Shown: positions 1 through 7,879, numbered from the stretch's first letter. The stretch is DNA of 12,198 nucleotides from an uncultured Lachnospiraceae bacterium (GCA_934330725.1 CAKRGM010000050.1:1-12198), one strand, 5' to 3'. Notes: generated by a model from the letters alone, not told the origin. Made by a program: numbers and translations.

Positions 1-144
1 CTGAAGAAGTAAGGCTAAAATGCCGAATCAAAGCACGACAATAATGCGGACGCTTTGACGTGTTATATTTCTCATACATAAAGTGTTCGTATTATAAAAC
101 AAATTCACAGATCAACTTAATTGTTGGTCGGAAAGGATCAAAAA
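1..144. other. Leader region upstream of the first secreted protein
   Basis: No gene is supported here. The first 12 bases read Leu-Lys-Lys-stop on the + strand and could be the tail of an upstream gene, but this is too short to claim. An inverted repeat pairs TCAAAGC (28-34) with GCTTTGA (52-58) across a 17-base loop; it lacks a T tract, so it is only a possible end-of-gene hairpin. A weak promoter and the ribosome binding site of the next gene follow. Confidence 0.4.
69..98 (+). promoter_or_regulatory. Weak candidate promoter for the secreted-protein gene
   Basis: TTCTCA (69-74) and TATAAA (93-98) are separated by 18 bases, matching 4/6 and 5/6 of the sigma-A consensus. Transcription would begin near 105, leaving about a 40-base leader before ATG 145. 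TTGACG at 55-60 is a better -35 on its own but has no -10 box at proper spacing. Confidence 0.3.
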
Positions 145-537
145 ATGAGAAAGACTTTTAAGAAAATAACTGCTGCGGTTATGGCAGTGGCAACTCTGGC
201 AGTTGGCATGGCAGGTATGAGTGCGAGCGCTGCAACTGTAGGTAATATTAATTTACATAAGGTTGTGGGAGCACCTGGTTCCGATACTGTAACGAGTCAG
301 CAATGGAATTTTACTACTGCTTCATCAACGACAATCATGAGTATTACAAGTTATACAAAGAATGGTTCTGATTCATATGTAAGCTTAATTTCAACTACAG
401 GCATTGGTGTTAACTTATATGGTACTGGTTCAGGAAGTGCAACAAATGTTAAGATTGGTCAGGCAGCTATCGCTAAAGCAACTCTTAATAACTTTAGTAG
501 CGGAAATCATTTAGCTTCAGGTAAAATAACAGGTTAA
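145..537 (+). CDS. Small Sec-secreted protein, possible bacteriocin-like or exported peptide
   Basis: This encodes 130 residues. ATG 145 is preferred over an in-frame TTG at 121 because GGAAAGGA lies just upstream of it and the protein then starts with a classical signal peptide: MRKTFKK, a hydrophobic core, and a likely cleavage at SASA/A after residue 29. The mature part of about 101 residues has no cysteine, is rich in Ser, Thr, Gly and Asn, and carries HKVVGAPGSDTVT at residues 38-50. A shorter relative of that motif recurs in the secreted protein at 4172. The next genes encode a lipoprotein and ABC transporter, so this may be their substrate or target. It is not a recognised lantibiotic: there is no Cys and no double-Gly leader. 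DUF2712 or a lactococcin-972-like arrangement are comparisons from memory only. The coding call is firm; the function is open. Confidence 0.75.
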   Translation: MRKTFKKITAAVMAVATLAVGMAGMSASAATVGNINLHKVVGAPGSDTVTSQQWNFTTASSTTIMSITSYTKNGSDSYVSLISTTGIGVNLYGTGSGSATNVKIGQAAIAKATLNNFSSGNHLASGKITG

Positions 538-548
538 ACATGAATGTA

Positions 549-586
549 TTCAGACAAACTATCTTATAAATGATGGTTTGTCTGAA
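549..586 (+). terminator. 15-bp hairpin between secreted-protein gene and ABC operon
   Basis: TTCAGACAAACTATC (549-563) pairs with GATGGTTTGTCTGAA (572-586): 14 Watson-Crick pairs and one G-U, with an 8-base AT loop. Only TTGT follows, not a long T tract, so it is more likely a partial terminator or mRNA-stabilising hairpin than a full stop. Such a hairpin would let the peptide gene be expressed above the downstream transporter genes (inference). Confidence 0.65.
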
Positions 587-613
587 TTGTATAATTAAAG
601 AAAGTGTGATTTA

Positions 614-1840
614 ATGAAAAAGTATATTTCAATTTTAATTTTACTTTTTATGACAACTTTTATAAGCGCATGCTCGGCAGTACCTGATGAAGTTAAAAAT
701 GATATGAGTAATTATTGGAATGTAGACAACGATATTAATGATCAATTTGAATTTACTTATATAAAAACCGCTGATCTGAAGGATGATGTTGAAAAAGCTT
801 TGGCTCAAAATTACAATCAATTTAATCTTTCAGAAAATATAGATTTTCTGAAACCGGAAGAAATAAATATAATGACCTTTAAATATACGGAAAACTTTGA
901 AAAAAATTATATTGACATTTTAAAATTGTTTTTCACTCAAAAGGAAATAGAGTTCCAAAAAATAAATTCAAGTATTGATAATACCGGTTCATTATCTTAC
1001 AGCTTTTGGAATGAAGCAGATAAAATTTATGGCTGTGTCAGTGATAATGGATTCATTGCTGTATTAAAACCTGATGCTTTTGATATCTCATTTTCATATA
1101 ACGAACCAAATGTAAAAATATATCATATAGATCGTGGTGATGATCTAAGTGATGTATATCAGTTGAAAAACGGAAGATGTTCTATTGAAGAAGCAGTGGA
1201 TTATATCAACAACTGGTTTGCAACAGAATATAAAACATTCGCATCCGACTACGATTATAATGTAAAGACTGTTATTGTAAGGGAACATGAGGACTATTAC
1301 TTATTTGAGATAACCGTTGAAGTTTTTTACCATGGAATTCCGTTGGACAGTATTACGATGATATCAGATACAGATGAAAAAAATCAGGCAATGTATATGA
1401 AATATACGTCCAATAAAATAGAAATTCAGATGATAAATGTTAATCAGATTGATTCATTTACGAACTGTACAGGTATACTTGAACCCATTGAAACTGAAAT
1501 TGTTGACGAATGTATTTCATTAGAAAGTGCGCTAAGATATTGCGAAAAAACTTTTACTGATTTTAAAGATGTGACTATTTCTGATATAGGATTAAAATAT
1601 ATTACTTCACCTGTATATGATTATATTGGAAACGAGTCAATTATGCAAAATCCTTATTCAGCAGGAATAACAGTCAATTCACGTCCTGTATGGGAATTCA
1701 TAATTGATGTTGAACCGTCTGAATTTTTAAGGGACGGCGAAAAAAACACCTATGGAGATGTCAGAAAATATATATACATTGATATAATTACCGGAGAACT
1801 TTTCTATCAATTAGATACTGTTTTACAAGGGACGGGGTGA
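614..1840 (+). CDS. Lipoprotein associated with an ABC transporter
   Basis: A 408-residue protein starts with a lipoprotein signal peptide: MKKY, a hydrophobic stretch, then the lipobox ISAC with the modified cysteine at residue 20. The mature protein is acidic, rich in Asp, Glu, Tyr and Ile, and has no further membrane segment, so it should be anchored on the outer face of the cell membrane. I do not recognise its family; it does not look like a typical solute-binding protein. AAAGAAAGTG upstream gives a modest ribosome binding site. Its stop overlaps the GTG/TTG start region of the first permease, so the two are translationally coupled. By position it may be a peptide receptor, an immunity lipoprotein or an accessory subunit of the transporter (inference). 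Confidence 0.8.
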   Translation: MKKYISILILLFMTTFISACSAVPDEVKNDMSNYWNVDNDINDQFEFTYIKTADLKDDVEKALAQNYNQFNLSENIDFLKPEEINIMTFKYTENFEKNYIDILKLFFTQKEIEFQKINSSIDNTGSLSYSFWNEADKIYGCVSDNGFIAVLKPDAFDISFSYNEPNVKIYHIDRGDDLSDVYQLKNGRCSIEEAVDYINNWFATEYKTFASDYDYNVKTVIVREHEDYYLFEITVEVFYHGIPLDSITMISDTDEKNQAMYMKYTSNKIEIQMINVNQIDSFTNCTGILEPIETEIVDECISLESALRYCEKTFTDFKDVTISDIGLKYITSPVYDYIGNESIMQNPYSAGITVNSRPVWEFIIDVEPSEFLRDGEKNTYGDVRKYIYIDIITGELFYQLDTVLQGTG

Positions 1841-1845
1841 CAGTT

Positions 1846-2655
1846 TTGAAAAAACTTATGAGCATTGCAATAAAGGATCTTAATAAAACAATATTAAGTT
1901 CCGGATTTGCATTATGTATAGTAATTACGTTTTGTTTGTGCTTCACATCAGTTATTTATACCGATAGCACTACTGGACAAGAATATACTGTAATTCAAAT
2001 ACTGTTGAATATGTCTGATTTTAGGTATTCAAATCTTGATGCTGCGGATATATTTCGTTTTTCAGTAGATAATTATTTAACGATATTTCTTCCGATTCTG
2101 TCAGCATTGCCATATGTGACATTTTTTTGTGCAGAAAGAATATCCGGCTGTATGAGATTTGGAATCAGCCGCAGTGGAAAGCTTCGGTATTATACAGCTA
2201 AATTTATTTCTGCCATATTAAGCGGCGGACTTGCTGTTATGACAGGTTATTCTTTATACGGAATTATAATTTATATTATGTTTCCAACGGGAGAGGCTTC
2301 TCTGACAGAATTTGCACAACTTGTGGTTGGAATGGCATTATACGGAATGATTTCAGTGCTGCCGGCATTTTTCTTATCTGCATTTATCAAAAATAAATAT
2401 ATAATTTGCTGTTTGCCATTTATTATAATGCATTTTTATTTTACACTTCTTTCACGTATACAATCCATGTTTATAAATAAAGATAGATTTGACCTTGTAT
2501 TCAAGATGGACTTTCTATATCCTAACAATATAAGAAATATTTTAATCAAAGACTCTAACAGCTTATTAATACTATTATTTTATGCATTCTTATCTGCAAT
2601 ATCATTTATAGGATTTTACATTATCATGAGCAGGAGGTTTGATTGTGGGGAATAA
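1846..2655 (+). CDS. ABC-2-type transporter permease 1
   Basis: I chose TTG 1846, giving 269 residues that begin MKKLMSIAIKDLNK, because GGGGTGA at 1834-1840 sits about 5 bases upstream. The GTG at 1837 lies inside that Shine-Dalgarno region. About six membrane segments are visible, roughly at residues 17-37, 77-94, 117-140, 156-180, 184-201 and 238-262. Residues 106-115 (ISRSGKLRYY) followed by TAKF recall the coupling loop of ABC-2 permeases. The gene lies between the lipoprotein gene and a second permease gene and overlaps the latter by 11 bases. Together with the ATPase at 3531 the two permeases probably form one heteromeric exporter. The substrate is unknown; the secreted protein at 145 is a candidate. 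Confidence 0.75.
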   Translation: MKKLMSIAIKDLNKTILSSGFALCIVITFCLCFTSVIYTDSTTGQEYTVIQILLNMSDFRYSNLDAADIFRFSVDNYLTIFLPILSALPYVTFFCAERISGCMRFGISRSGKLRYYTAKFISAILSGGLAVMTGYSLYGIIIYIMFPTGEASLTEFAQLVVGMALYGMISVLPAFFLSAFIKNKYIICCLPFIIMHFYFTLLSRIQSMFINKDRFDLVFKMDFLYPNNIRNILIKDSNSLLILLFYAFLSAISFIGFYIIMSRRFDCGE

Positions 2656-3517
2656 AATTTCATTAATTAAATCATTACGAATTGCCTGTATCGAATACTA
2701 TAAATGGATTGTAAATCCTCGAATGATTATTGCAGTCTCTATGATAATATTTGTATGGAATTTTGCTGTATTTCCATTGGTGGAAATAAGCAAAGAAATG
2801 AACAGTCCTCTGAATGCATTCGAGCCATTTATTGCTATTTTAAATTCGAGAGTTTTATGTCTTGTAACTCCGTCGGTATACTTATTTTTAATTTCTGATT
2901 ATCCCCGGCTTGACAAAAACAGTCTGTTTATAATTAACAGACTAAAAAAGTCGGAATGGGTTATTGGGCAATTTCTATTTTTTTTATTTTCGTCTTTTAC
3001 TTATCTGAGCAGTATATTTTTATCTTCTCTTTTACCTAACGCCGCTAATTCTTTTTTTGCAGATGGCTGGAGTTTGACAATAACCAGATATGGACTTTAT
3101 TTTCCTGAAAAGGCTTCCGGATTTGCGGCAACATTAATCACTAAGGAACTTTATAATCAGATCACACCATATAAATCAGTAATGATAGGGTTTATGCTAA
3201 CATTGTTATATATGATATTGATCGCAATGATACTCCTTTTTTTCCATATTTTAAATCTACGAAAGGTTAGGATTCCGGCAGTTGTCAGTATAATAGCAAT
3301 CGGCAGTGCACTGGGAATCGCTAAATCATCAGGAATGTGGTTTTTTCCTATGGCTCATACAATGATTAATCTGCATTTTACAGAATATTTCAGAAAACCT
3401 ATAATGGAGCTCAAATATTCATTTTTGTATTTTATAGGGTTAATTACAGTTATATTGATTGTATGCCTTTTAGCGGTAAAACATACTAACTTTTTAAATA
3501 TAGATGAAAATGATTAG
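2645..3517 (+). CDS. ABC-2-type transporter permease 2
   Basis: GTG 2645 is the preferred start (290 residues, MGNKISLIKS) because AGGAGG at 2632-2637 lies 7 bases upstream; the in-frame TTG at 2639 is only 1 base from it. The protein is very hydrophobic, with a first membrane segment near residues 27-45 and further segments near 70-85, 108-128, 180-202, 214-230 and 262-279. It matches permease 1 in length and layout but not clearly in sequence, as expected for the second half of a heteromeric ABC-2 transporter. It overlaps permease 1 by 11 bases, and its end overlaps an upstream in-frame ATG of the ATPase gene. An alternative is an accessory immunity membrane protein. Confidence 0.7.
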   Translation: MGNKISLIKSLRIACIEYYKWIVNPRMIIAVSMIIFVWNFAVFPLVEISKEMNSPLNAFEPFIAILNSRVLCLVTPSVYLFLISDYPRLDKNSLFIINRLKKSEWVIGQFLFFLFSSFTYLSSIFLSSLLPNAANSFFADGWSLTITRYGLYFPEKASGFAATLITKELYNQITPYKSVMIGFMLTLLYMILIAMILLFFHILNLRKVRIPAVVSIIAIGSALGIAKSSGMWFFPMAHTMINLHFTEYFRKPIMELKYSFLYFIGLITVILIVCLLAVKHTNFLNIDEND

Positions 3518-3530
3518 TGGGAGTAATGTA

Positions 3531-4178
3531 ATGAACAAAGTAATTCAAATAAATAATGTTTCTCTTAAAATAAAGAAAACAGAAATCTTGAAAGATATTA
3601 ATATAGAATTTGAAAAAGGCAAAATCCACGGTTTTATCGGCAGAAATGGCAGCGGAAAGACCATGCTGATGAAGTGTATTTGTGGATTTATAAAGCCTAC
3701 AGATGGCGAGATAATTGTCAATGAAAAGCGTATCGGAAAAGACTGTGATTTTCCTGATTCAGTTGGAATTATCATTGAAACTCCGGGATTTATTCCATAT
3801 TATTCTGGGTATCGTAATCTAAAACTTCTTGCCGATCTTAACAGGAAAATTGACAAAGAAAAGATTCGTAATACAATGCAAATGGTTGGTCTTGATCCTG
3901 ATCTCAAACGACATGTGAAGAAGTATTCTCTTGGTATGCGTCAGAGATTAGGACTTGCTCAGGCTATTATGGAAAATCCCGATTTACTTATCCTTGACGA
4001 GCCGATGAACGGACTTGATAAGGAAGGCGTTTCGGATATGAGAAAATATCTCTTGAACTTGAAAGAACAAGGTAAAACCATTCTTATCGCTTCTCATTCG
4101 GCAGAGGATATAGAAATTCTCTGCGATACGGTATGCGAGATGGATAAGGGCGTTTTAACTAAGCTGAAAGGATGGTAA
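3531..4178 (+). CDS. ABC transporter ATP-binding protein
   Basis: ATG 3531 (215 residues) is preferred over ATG 3504 because GTGGGAG lies about 8 bases upstream and family members start near a sequence like MNKVIQINNVSLKI. All core ABC motifs are intact: Walker A GRNGSGKT (37-44), signature YSLGMRQRLGLAQ (132-144), Walker B LLILDEP (152-158) and the switch histidine in ASHS (H189). The Q-loop position reads ETPGF, with Glu in place of Gln, a variant I recall in BcrA-like drug and peptide exporters. It would power the two preceding permeases. The stop overlaps the start of the second small secreted protein, so all four genes and that ORF form one transcript. Confidence 0.92.
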   Translation: MNKVIQINNVSLKIKKTEILKDINIEFEKGKIHGFIGRNGSGKTMLMKCICGFIKPTDGEIIVNEKRIGKDCDFPDSVGIIIETPGFIPYYSGYRNLKLLADLNRKIDKEKIRNTMQMVGLDPDLKRHVKKYSLGMRQRLGLAQAIMENPDLLILDEPMNGLDKEGVSDMRKYLLNLKEQGKTILIASHSAEDIEILCDTVCEMDKGVLTKLKGW

Positions 4179-4426
4179 AATTTGAAAAATGTGTAACTTC
4201 GATCTTTACTTTAATAGCATTGTTACTTTTAAATGTGACTAATGTATCTGCCGACAGTGGGAGTCAATCATTTAAATTTAGCTATGTAAAAGGAGCGCCA
4301 ACATCTCAAACTGATATGACTTTGACATTAGTTCCACAAAATAGTCGTGAAATAATTATTAATGTGAGCCAATTGACAGAAGGAAACACGTTTATTTGTA
4401 AGTTCATTTGGTATATATCATTTTAA
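4172..4426 (+). CDS. Second small secreted protein, probably truncated relative of the one at 145
   Basis: This encodes 84 residues with a clear signal peptide (MVKFEKC, hydrophobic core TSIFTLIALLLL, likely cleavage NVSA/DSG after residue 27). The mature part is only about 57 residues. YVKGAPTSQTDMT at residues 38-50 lines up with HKVVGAPGSDTVT at the same position of the protein at 145, and both sit the same distance after cleavage, so they look like paralogues. The C terminus GNTFICKFIWYISF differs in character from the Ser/Gly-rich tail of the first protein and suggests truncation or frameshift near 4390. The start overlaps the ATPase stop by 7 bases; AAAGG directly abuts the ATG, so translation probably depends on coupling. 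It could be a functional immunity or partner peptide instead. Confidence 0.55.
   Translation: MVKFEKCVTSIFTLIALLLLNVTNVSADSGSQSFKFSYVKGAPTSQTDMTLTLVPQNSREIIINVSQLTEGNTFICKFIWYISF
4373..4402 (+). promoter_or_regulatory. Candidate promoter for the TIR/LrgAB operon
   Basis: A perfect TTGACA (4373-4378) is followed after 18 bases by TGTAAG (4397-4402, 4/6 of the -10 consensus). It lies in the tail of the preceding small ORF and would start transcription near 4409, about 44 bases before ATG 4453. It would let the five-gene operon be expressed separately from the transporter. The -10 is weak. Confidence 0.35.
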
Positions 4427-4452
4427 AAGTTATAGGTGAAGGAGTATTTAAA

Positions 4453-5934
4453 ATGAACACTGAAAATAAGGCAAATGAAAAAAAGAAAGTTTTCTTTATT
4501 GCTGTAACAGATGAACCAGATAGCCAAAATAGAGTATATTCGGATTTTGTCTTAAATCTTTGCCTAAGCAGTATTTCAAGTTCTAATTTAGAATCTAAGG
4601 TAGACGTTAATTCATTTAAAGCTCATTATCAATTATGTGCCGGTAATATAAAACAAAGCTTATTTAATAAATTAGTTGAATATGATTGTTTTGTTGTATT
4701 GATAGACGATTTTAACGGTTCATTTAATCCTAATGTTTGGTTTGAACTTGGCGTAGTTTCAACTATGAATTGTTCGTTAGTAGTAGTTGCGTCCGAGCAT
4801 GTTAAAATACCATTTGACAGCAATGATATTGCAGTGTTGAGAATCAGCAGCGATTTAAAGGAATATTGTAATGAGGTATGTAAATCTCGCAATATAAATA
4901 GAATTAATTGGAATACTGAAGTCCAACAACTTAGTAATAATAAATCTAATATTAATCAACAATATAAGGATTCTTATTCGAATTTTTCAATAGACTTTAT
5001 AAATCATTTAGGTACAACTCTTAAATATGGAAATCCTTTCAATTCTTTGTATGACAATGCAAAAATCAGATCTTTAGGATTTAATGGGTTATATGATATG
5101 CTTGTCAAGACAAGAATGATTAATCTGTTAGAATCAAATGGTGTAACAGCTGAATACATAAGCGGAGAAAGAGAAGCTTTTGAAGAACTGGCTCGTGAAG
5201 TAAGAAAAGCAAAGAGTTCATTACGAACTACCAGATTTGCTAATCAATCTATTGTAGCAACAGAAACCAAACCGTTTTATAATGAATTTATGGATGCTCT
5301 ATATCTTGCTTCTAAAAATGTTGATAAATGCTATAGAATAATTTGCAACAACAATCATTTAAAATGGTATGATATATATAACGTGCTTAGATATAGTGGA
5401 TCGAAAATGAAAGTTTTCGTTAGAAAGCAGAAGTACAGTATTAATTTTGAATTGGTAATTATTGATGAGGTGGTTGCGTTTATTCATTTTTATCAAACTA
5501 ATCGTAGCGGTGATAAGGATAATGAATCGCCGAATAAGCGTCACGATTCTAGTGTTCAACAAATTAAGTCTACATTAAAGATTACTGGTAGTCATGTTTG
5601 CAGAGAATTGGCTAGAATTTTTGACAGACTGCATCACAGAGATATCGATGCAAATGAACCATCTGATTTATCTCGAACGTTACTCGGGGTTGAAAATCTT
5701 TTAACATTGAGCGAAGAAGAAAAAAGCAGAGGTTATTTTTCATTGGAAAATTATACGTTTACTGATAACGCAATAGGAATCGGAAAAAAAGAAGGTAAAA
5801 TCAAAGAAATGTTTAATCACGCACTGAACAATTGGGAGATATCTGATATTGATTCAGAAATTATGCGTAATGGAATCGATAGTATTAATGGCAAGGAAGT
5901 TGATTTAGACATAACTGATGACGATAATGAATGA
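4453..5934 (+). CDS. Two-domain putative defence protein: deoxyribosyltransferase/TIR-like N half, PLD-like C half
   Basis: ATG 4453 (493 residues) follows AAGGAG by 8 bases; the upstream in-frame start at 4408 has no such site. The N-terminal region (about 10-135) begins with a beta strand KKVFFIAVTDEPDS. It contains YDCFVVLIDDFNGS, then FNPNVWFELGVVSTM, the NPNVxFELG signature of nucleoside 2-deoxyribosyltransferase-like and TIR-like enzymes in bacterial defence genes; E98 would be the catalytic glutamate. The middle (about 205-350), with GEREAFEELAREVRKAKSSL and FELVIIDEVVAFIHFY, resembles phospholipase-D-like domains, but I see no HKD motif, so that part is probably a non-catalytic binding module. 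The C-terminal end is highly acidic. It lies directly before lrgA. It may cleave NAD or a nucleotide on infection (inference). The family assignment is from motifs only. Confidence 0.65.
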   Translation: MNTENKANEKKKVFFIAVTDEPDSQNRVYSDFVLNLCLSSISSSNLESKVDVNSFKAHYQLCAGNIKQSLFNKLVEYDCFVVLIDDFNGSFNPNVWFELGVVSTMNCSLVVVASEHVKIPFDSNDIAVLRISSDLKEYCNEVCKSRNINRINWNTEVQQLSNNKSNINQQYKDSYSNFSIDFINHLGTTLKYGNPFNSLYDNAKIRSLGFNGLYDMLVKTRMINLLESNGVTAEYISGEREAFEELAREVRKAKSSLRTTRFANQSIVATETKPFYNEFMDALYLASKNVDKCYRIICNNNHLKWYDIYNVLRYSGSKMKVFVRKQKYSINFELVIIDEVVAFIHFYQTNRSGDKDNESPNKRHDSSVQQIKSTLKITGSHVCRELARIFDRLHHRDIDANEPSDLSRTLLGVENLLTLSEEEKSRGYFSLENYTFTDNAIGIGKKEGKIKEMFNHALNNWEISDIDSEIMRNGIDSINGKEVDLDITDDDNE

Positions 5935-5947
5935 TAATTGGTGAATT

Positions 5948-6313
5948 ATGAGATACATAAAACAAATACTGATTATAATAGTAATTTCATTTATTGGCGA
6001 GCTTTTAAATTACTTTATTTCTCTTCCAGTTCCAGGCAGCATATATGGCATGATATTATTATTTATTCTTCTGTGCAGTGGAATGGTCAAAATTCATCAG
6101 ATAGAAGAAACTGGCAAATTTTTAATAGATATCATGCCTATGTTATTTGTACCGTCAGCTGTGGGAATTATGTCACAATTTGATCAGCTTAAATCTATTT
6201 GGATAGAAATTATTGTTATAACTATCGTAACGACTTTTATAGTAATGGGGATAACTGGATTGACAACTCAAGCAATAATTCGTCTAAAAAAGCGTAGAAA
6301 GGACAAAAGATGA
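5948..6313 (+). CDS. lrgA: LrgA/CidA family holin-like membrane protein
   Basis: A 121-residue membrane protein with the family hallmarks LPVPGSIYGMILLFILL (26-42) and MLFVPSAVGIM (65-75), about four membrane segments and a basic tail (KKRRKDK). The length matches LrgA/CidA. These proteins form oligomers in the membrane and, with LrgB/CidB, have been linked to programmed lysis control and, in some bacteria, to pyruvate or other carboxylate transport. The ribosome binding site is poor (GGTGA 3 bases before the ATG), so translation probably depends on the gene 13 bases upstream. It overlaps lrgB by 4 bases (ATGA). The usual lytSR two-component or LysR-type regulator genes are absent; the pair lies between two putative nucleotide-processing genes instead. 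Confidence 0.88.
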   Translation: MRYIKQILIIIVISFIGELLNYFISLPVPGSIYGMILLFILLCSGMVKIHQIEETGKFLIDIMPMLFVPSAVGIMSQFDQLKSIWIEIIVITIVTTFIVMGITGLTTQAIIRLKKRRKDKR

Positions 6314-6999
6314 ATGTTTTATCTAACACCGTTTATTGGGGAGTTTTAATTAGTATAGGTTCATATTTATTGGGTAAATATCTGCAAAAAAAGTTTCATA
6401 TAATTTTATTCAATCCATTGTTATTTTCAACAGTTTTTACTGTGGTATTTCTTCTTGTTTTCAAAATTGACTATAATACTTACTATGAAAAATCCGATTA
6501 TTTGTACTACTTGCTCACACCAACTACGGTATGTCTTGCAATACCTCTTTATGAACAAATTAAACCATTGAAATCTAATTTCTCAGCAATTATAATTGGA
6601 ATTTCAGCGGGAGTTTTAGCAAGTTTGTGCAGTATTATGATATTTTCAGCTATGTTTCACTTTTCACATGAAATGTATCTGACTCTCTTGCCTAAGTCAA
6701 TTACTGCTGCAATGGGAATGAGTGTTTCAGAAGAACTCGGAGGAATACCAAGTCTAACAGTACCAATAATAATAATGACAGGTATTACAGGAAATATTAT
6801 CGCAGAAAAAGTCTGCAAATTATTAAGAATAAAAGAACCTATTGCAAAAGGAATAGCAATTGGTTCTGCGTCACATGCAATGGGTACGGCAAAGGCAATG
6901 GAAATGGGAGAAATTGAAGGTGCAATGAGCAGTTTGTCAATTGCAGTTGCAGGAGTTTTAACTGTTATAGGAGCTTCCGTTTTTTCTTATTTATATTAA
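6310..6999 (+). CDS. lrgB: LrgB/CidB family membrane protein
   Basis: A 229-residue protein of the usual LrgB length with many membrane segments. Diagnostic stretches are LLPKSITAAMGMSVSEELGG (about 125-144) and GIAIGSASHAMGTAKAMEMG (about 181-200), both typical of LrgB/CidB and of the plastid glycolate transporter PLGG1. It starts within the stop of lrgA (ATGA), as is normal for this pair. The two proteins are expected to act together in the cytoplasmic membrane. With a TIR gene just downstream and a TIR-like gene just upstream, the pair could serve here as a membrane-depolarising effector or as a transporter of a signalling product (inference). Both family motifs look intact. Confidence 0.9.
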   Translation: MNVLSNTVYWGVLISIGSYLLGKYLQKKFHIILFNPLLFSTVFTVVFLLVFKIDYNTYYEKSDYLYYLLTPTTVCLAIPLYEQIKPLKSNFSAIIIGISAGVLASLCSIMIFSAMFHFSHEMYLTLLPKSITAAMGMSVSEELGGIPSLTVPIIIMTGITGNIIAEKVCKLLRIKEPIAKGIAIGSASHAMGTAKAMEMGEIEGAMSSLSIAVAGVLTVIGASVFSYLY

Positions 7000-7015
7000 T
7001 TTAAAGGAGTAGGAA

Positions 7016-7879
7016 ATGTTTTCAGGATTTAATTTAAAACTTTTAGAAGACTTTTTTGAAAATAAATATGACTATTATATTAAAATTGGCAAGAAGTGTG
7101 TAAAGAGTCAAATTGAAAAATATAATGATGATTTGCAAAAATATATAATGTGCGTAGGTGAAGATAGAGAAATACTTAATGGAAATAAAATACAAAACAA
7201 CTGGTTTCCACAAGTATCTGCTGATATTTTTATTTCACATTCACATGATGATGAAGATTTGGCAAACGCATTTGCCGGTTGGCTTTATGATGAATTTAAA
7301 TTAACGTCTTTTATTGATTCAAATGTTTGGGGTTATGTAGACGAATTGTTAAACTTATTTAATAAGGAACATAGTCAACATTGGTTCTCAAAAGAAGTAG
7401 GATGGATTTATTCATTAGAAGATTGTAATCGTGCTTCACAACATGCAAATATAATGCTTTTAATGGCATTACAGAATATGATTGATAATGTAGAGTCTGT
7501 ATTTCTTTTGAATACTAATCAATCAATAAATGTATTTGAAGGCAGAAAAATGAATAGTACATATTCTCCATGGATATATTCAGAGATAGTATGTACGCAG
7601 CTTATTAGAAAAAGACCATTAATTAACTATAGAGGCAAACAAAATATATTTGCAGAATCTTTTGCAAAGAGTGAATTACATAATAATTTGCAAATTCAAT
7701 ATGATGTGTCATTGGAACATTTAAAATCCCTTGATGAAGATAAGCTGAATTTATGGAATGAAAAATACCAAAATGGTAATTACACTAAAGCATTAGATGC
7801 TTTATATGAATTTACATATAAAAAACAATTAAAGGGAACAAGAGAACTACTTAATCAATTAGGAGTAATATATGGATAA
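7016..7879 (+). CDS. TIR-domain protein, putative NAD-processing defence protein
   Basis: A 287-residue protein with AAAGGAG 9 bases before the ATG. After a helical N-terminal stretch of about 65 residues comes a TIR domain (about 68-215). It opens with ADIFISHSHDDEDLANAFAG (residues 69-88; beta-A strand and BB-type region), has FIDSNVWG near 99-106, and the central strand ESVFLLNTNQS at 160-170. The helix SPWIYSEI holds the WxxxE arrangement (W186, E190); E190 is the likely catalytic glutamate of NAD-cleaving TIR proteins. A short helical tail of about 65 residues follows. TIR proteins of this kind degrade NAD or make cyclic ADP-ribose-type signals on phage infection (family knowledge). The gene lies 16 bases after lrgB and overlaps the next membrane-protein gene by 8 bases. 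Confidence 0.82.
   Translation: MFSGFNLKLLEDFFENKYDYYIKIGKKCVKSQIEKYNDDLQKYIMCVGEDREILNGNKIQNNWFPQVSADIFISHSHDDEDLANAFAGWLYDEFKLTSFIDSNVWGYVDELLNLFNKEHSQHWFSKEVGWIYSLEDCNRASQHANIMLLMALQNMIDNVESVFLLNTNQSINVFEGRKMNSTYSPWIYSEIVCTQLIRKRPLINYRGKQNIFAESFAKSELHNNLQIQYDVSLEHLKSLDEDKLNLWNEKYQNGNYTKALDALYEFTYKKQLKGTRELLNQLGVIYG

Noticed and set aside
614..1840. Lipoprotein as a classical solute-binding protein for an importer
   Set aside because: The neighbouring permeases are of exporter-like ABC-2 type and the protein lacks recognisable binding-protein motifs.
2704..2898. 64-codon frame inside permease 2
   Set aside because: No start signal and no protein-like features; it is a shadow of the permease gene.
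5938..6183. Alternative 81-codon frame over lrgA
   Set aside because: It lies within the lrgA gene in another frame; the lrgA product has clear family motifs and this one does not.
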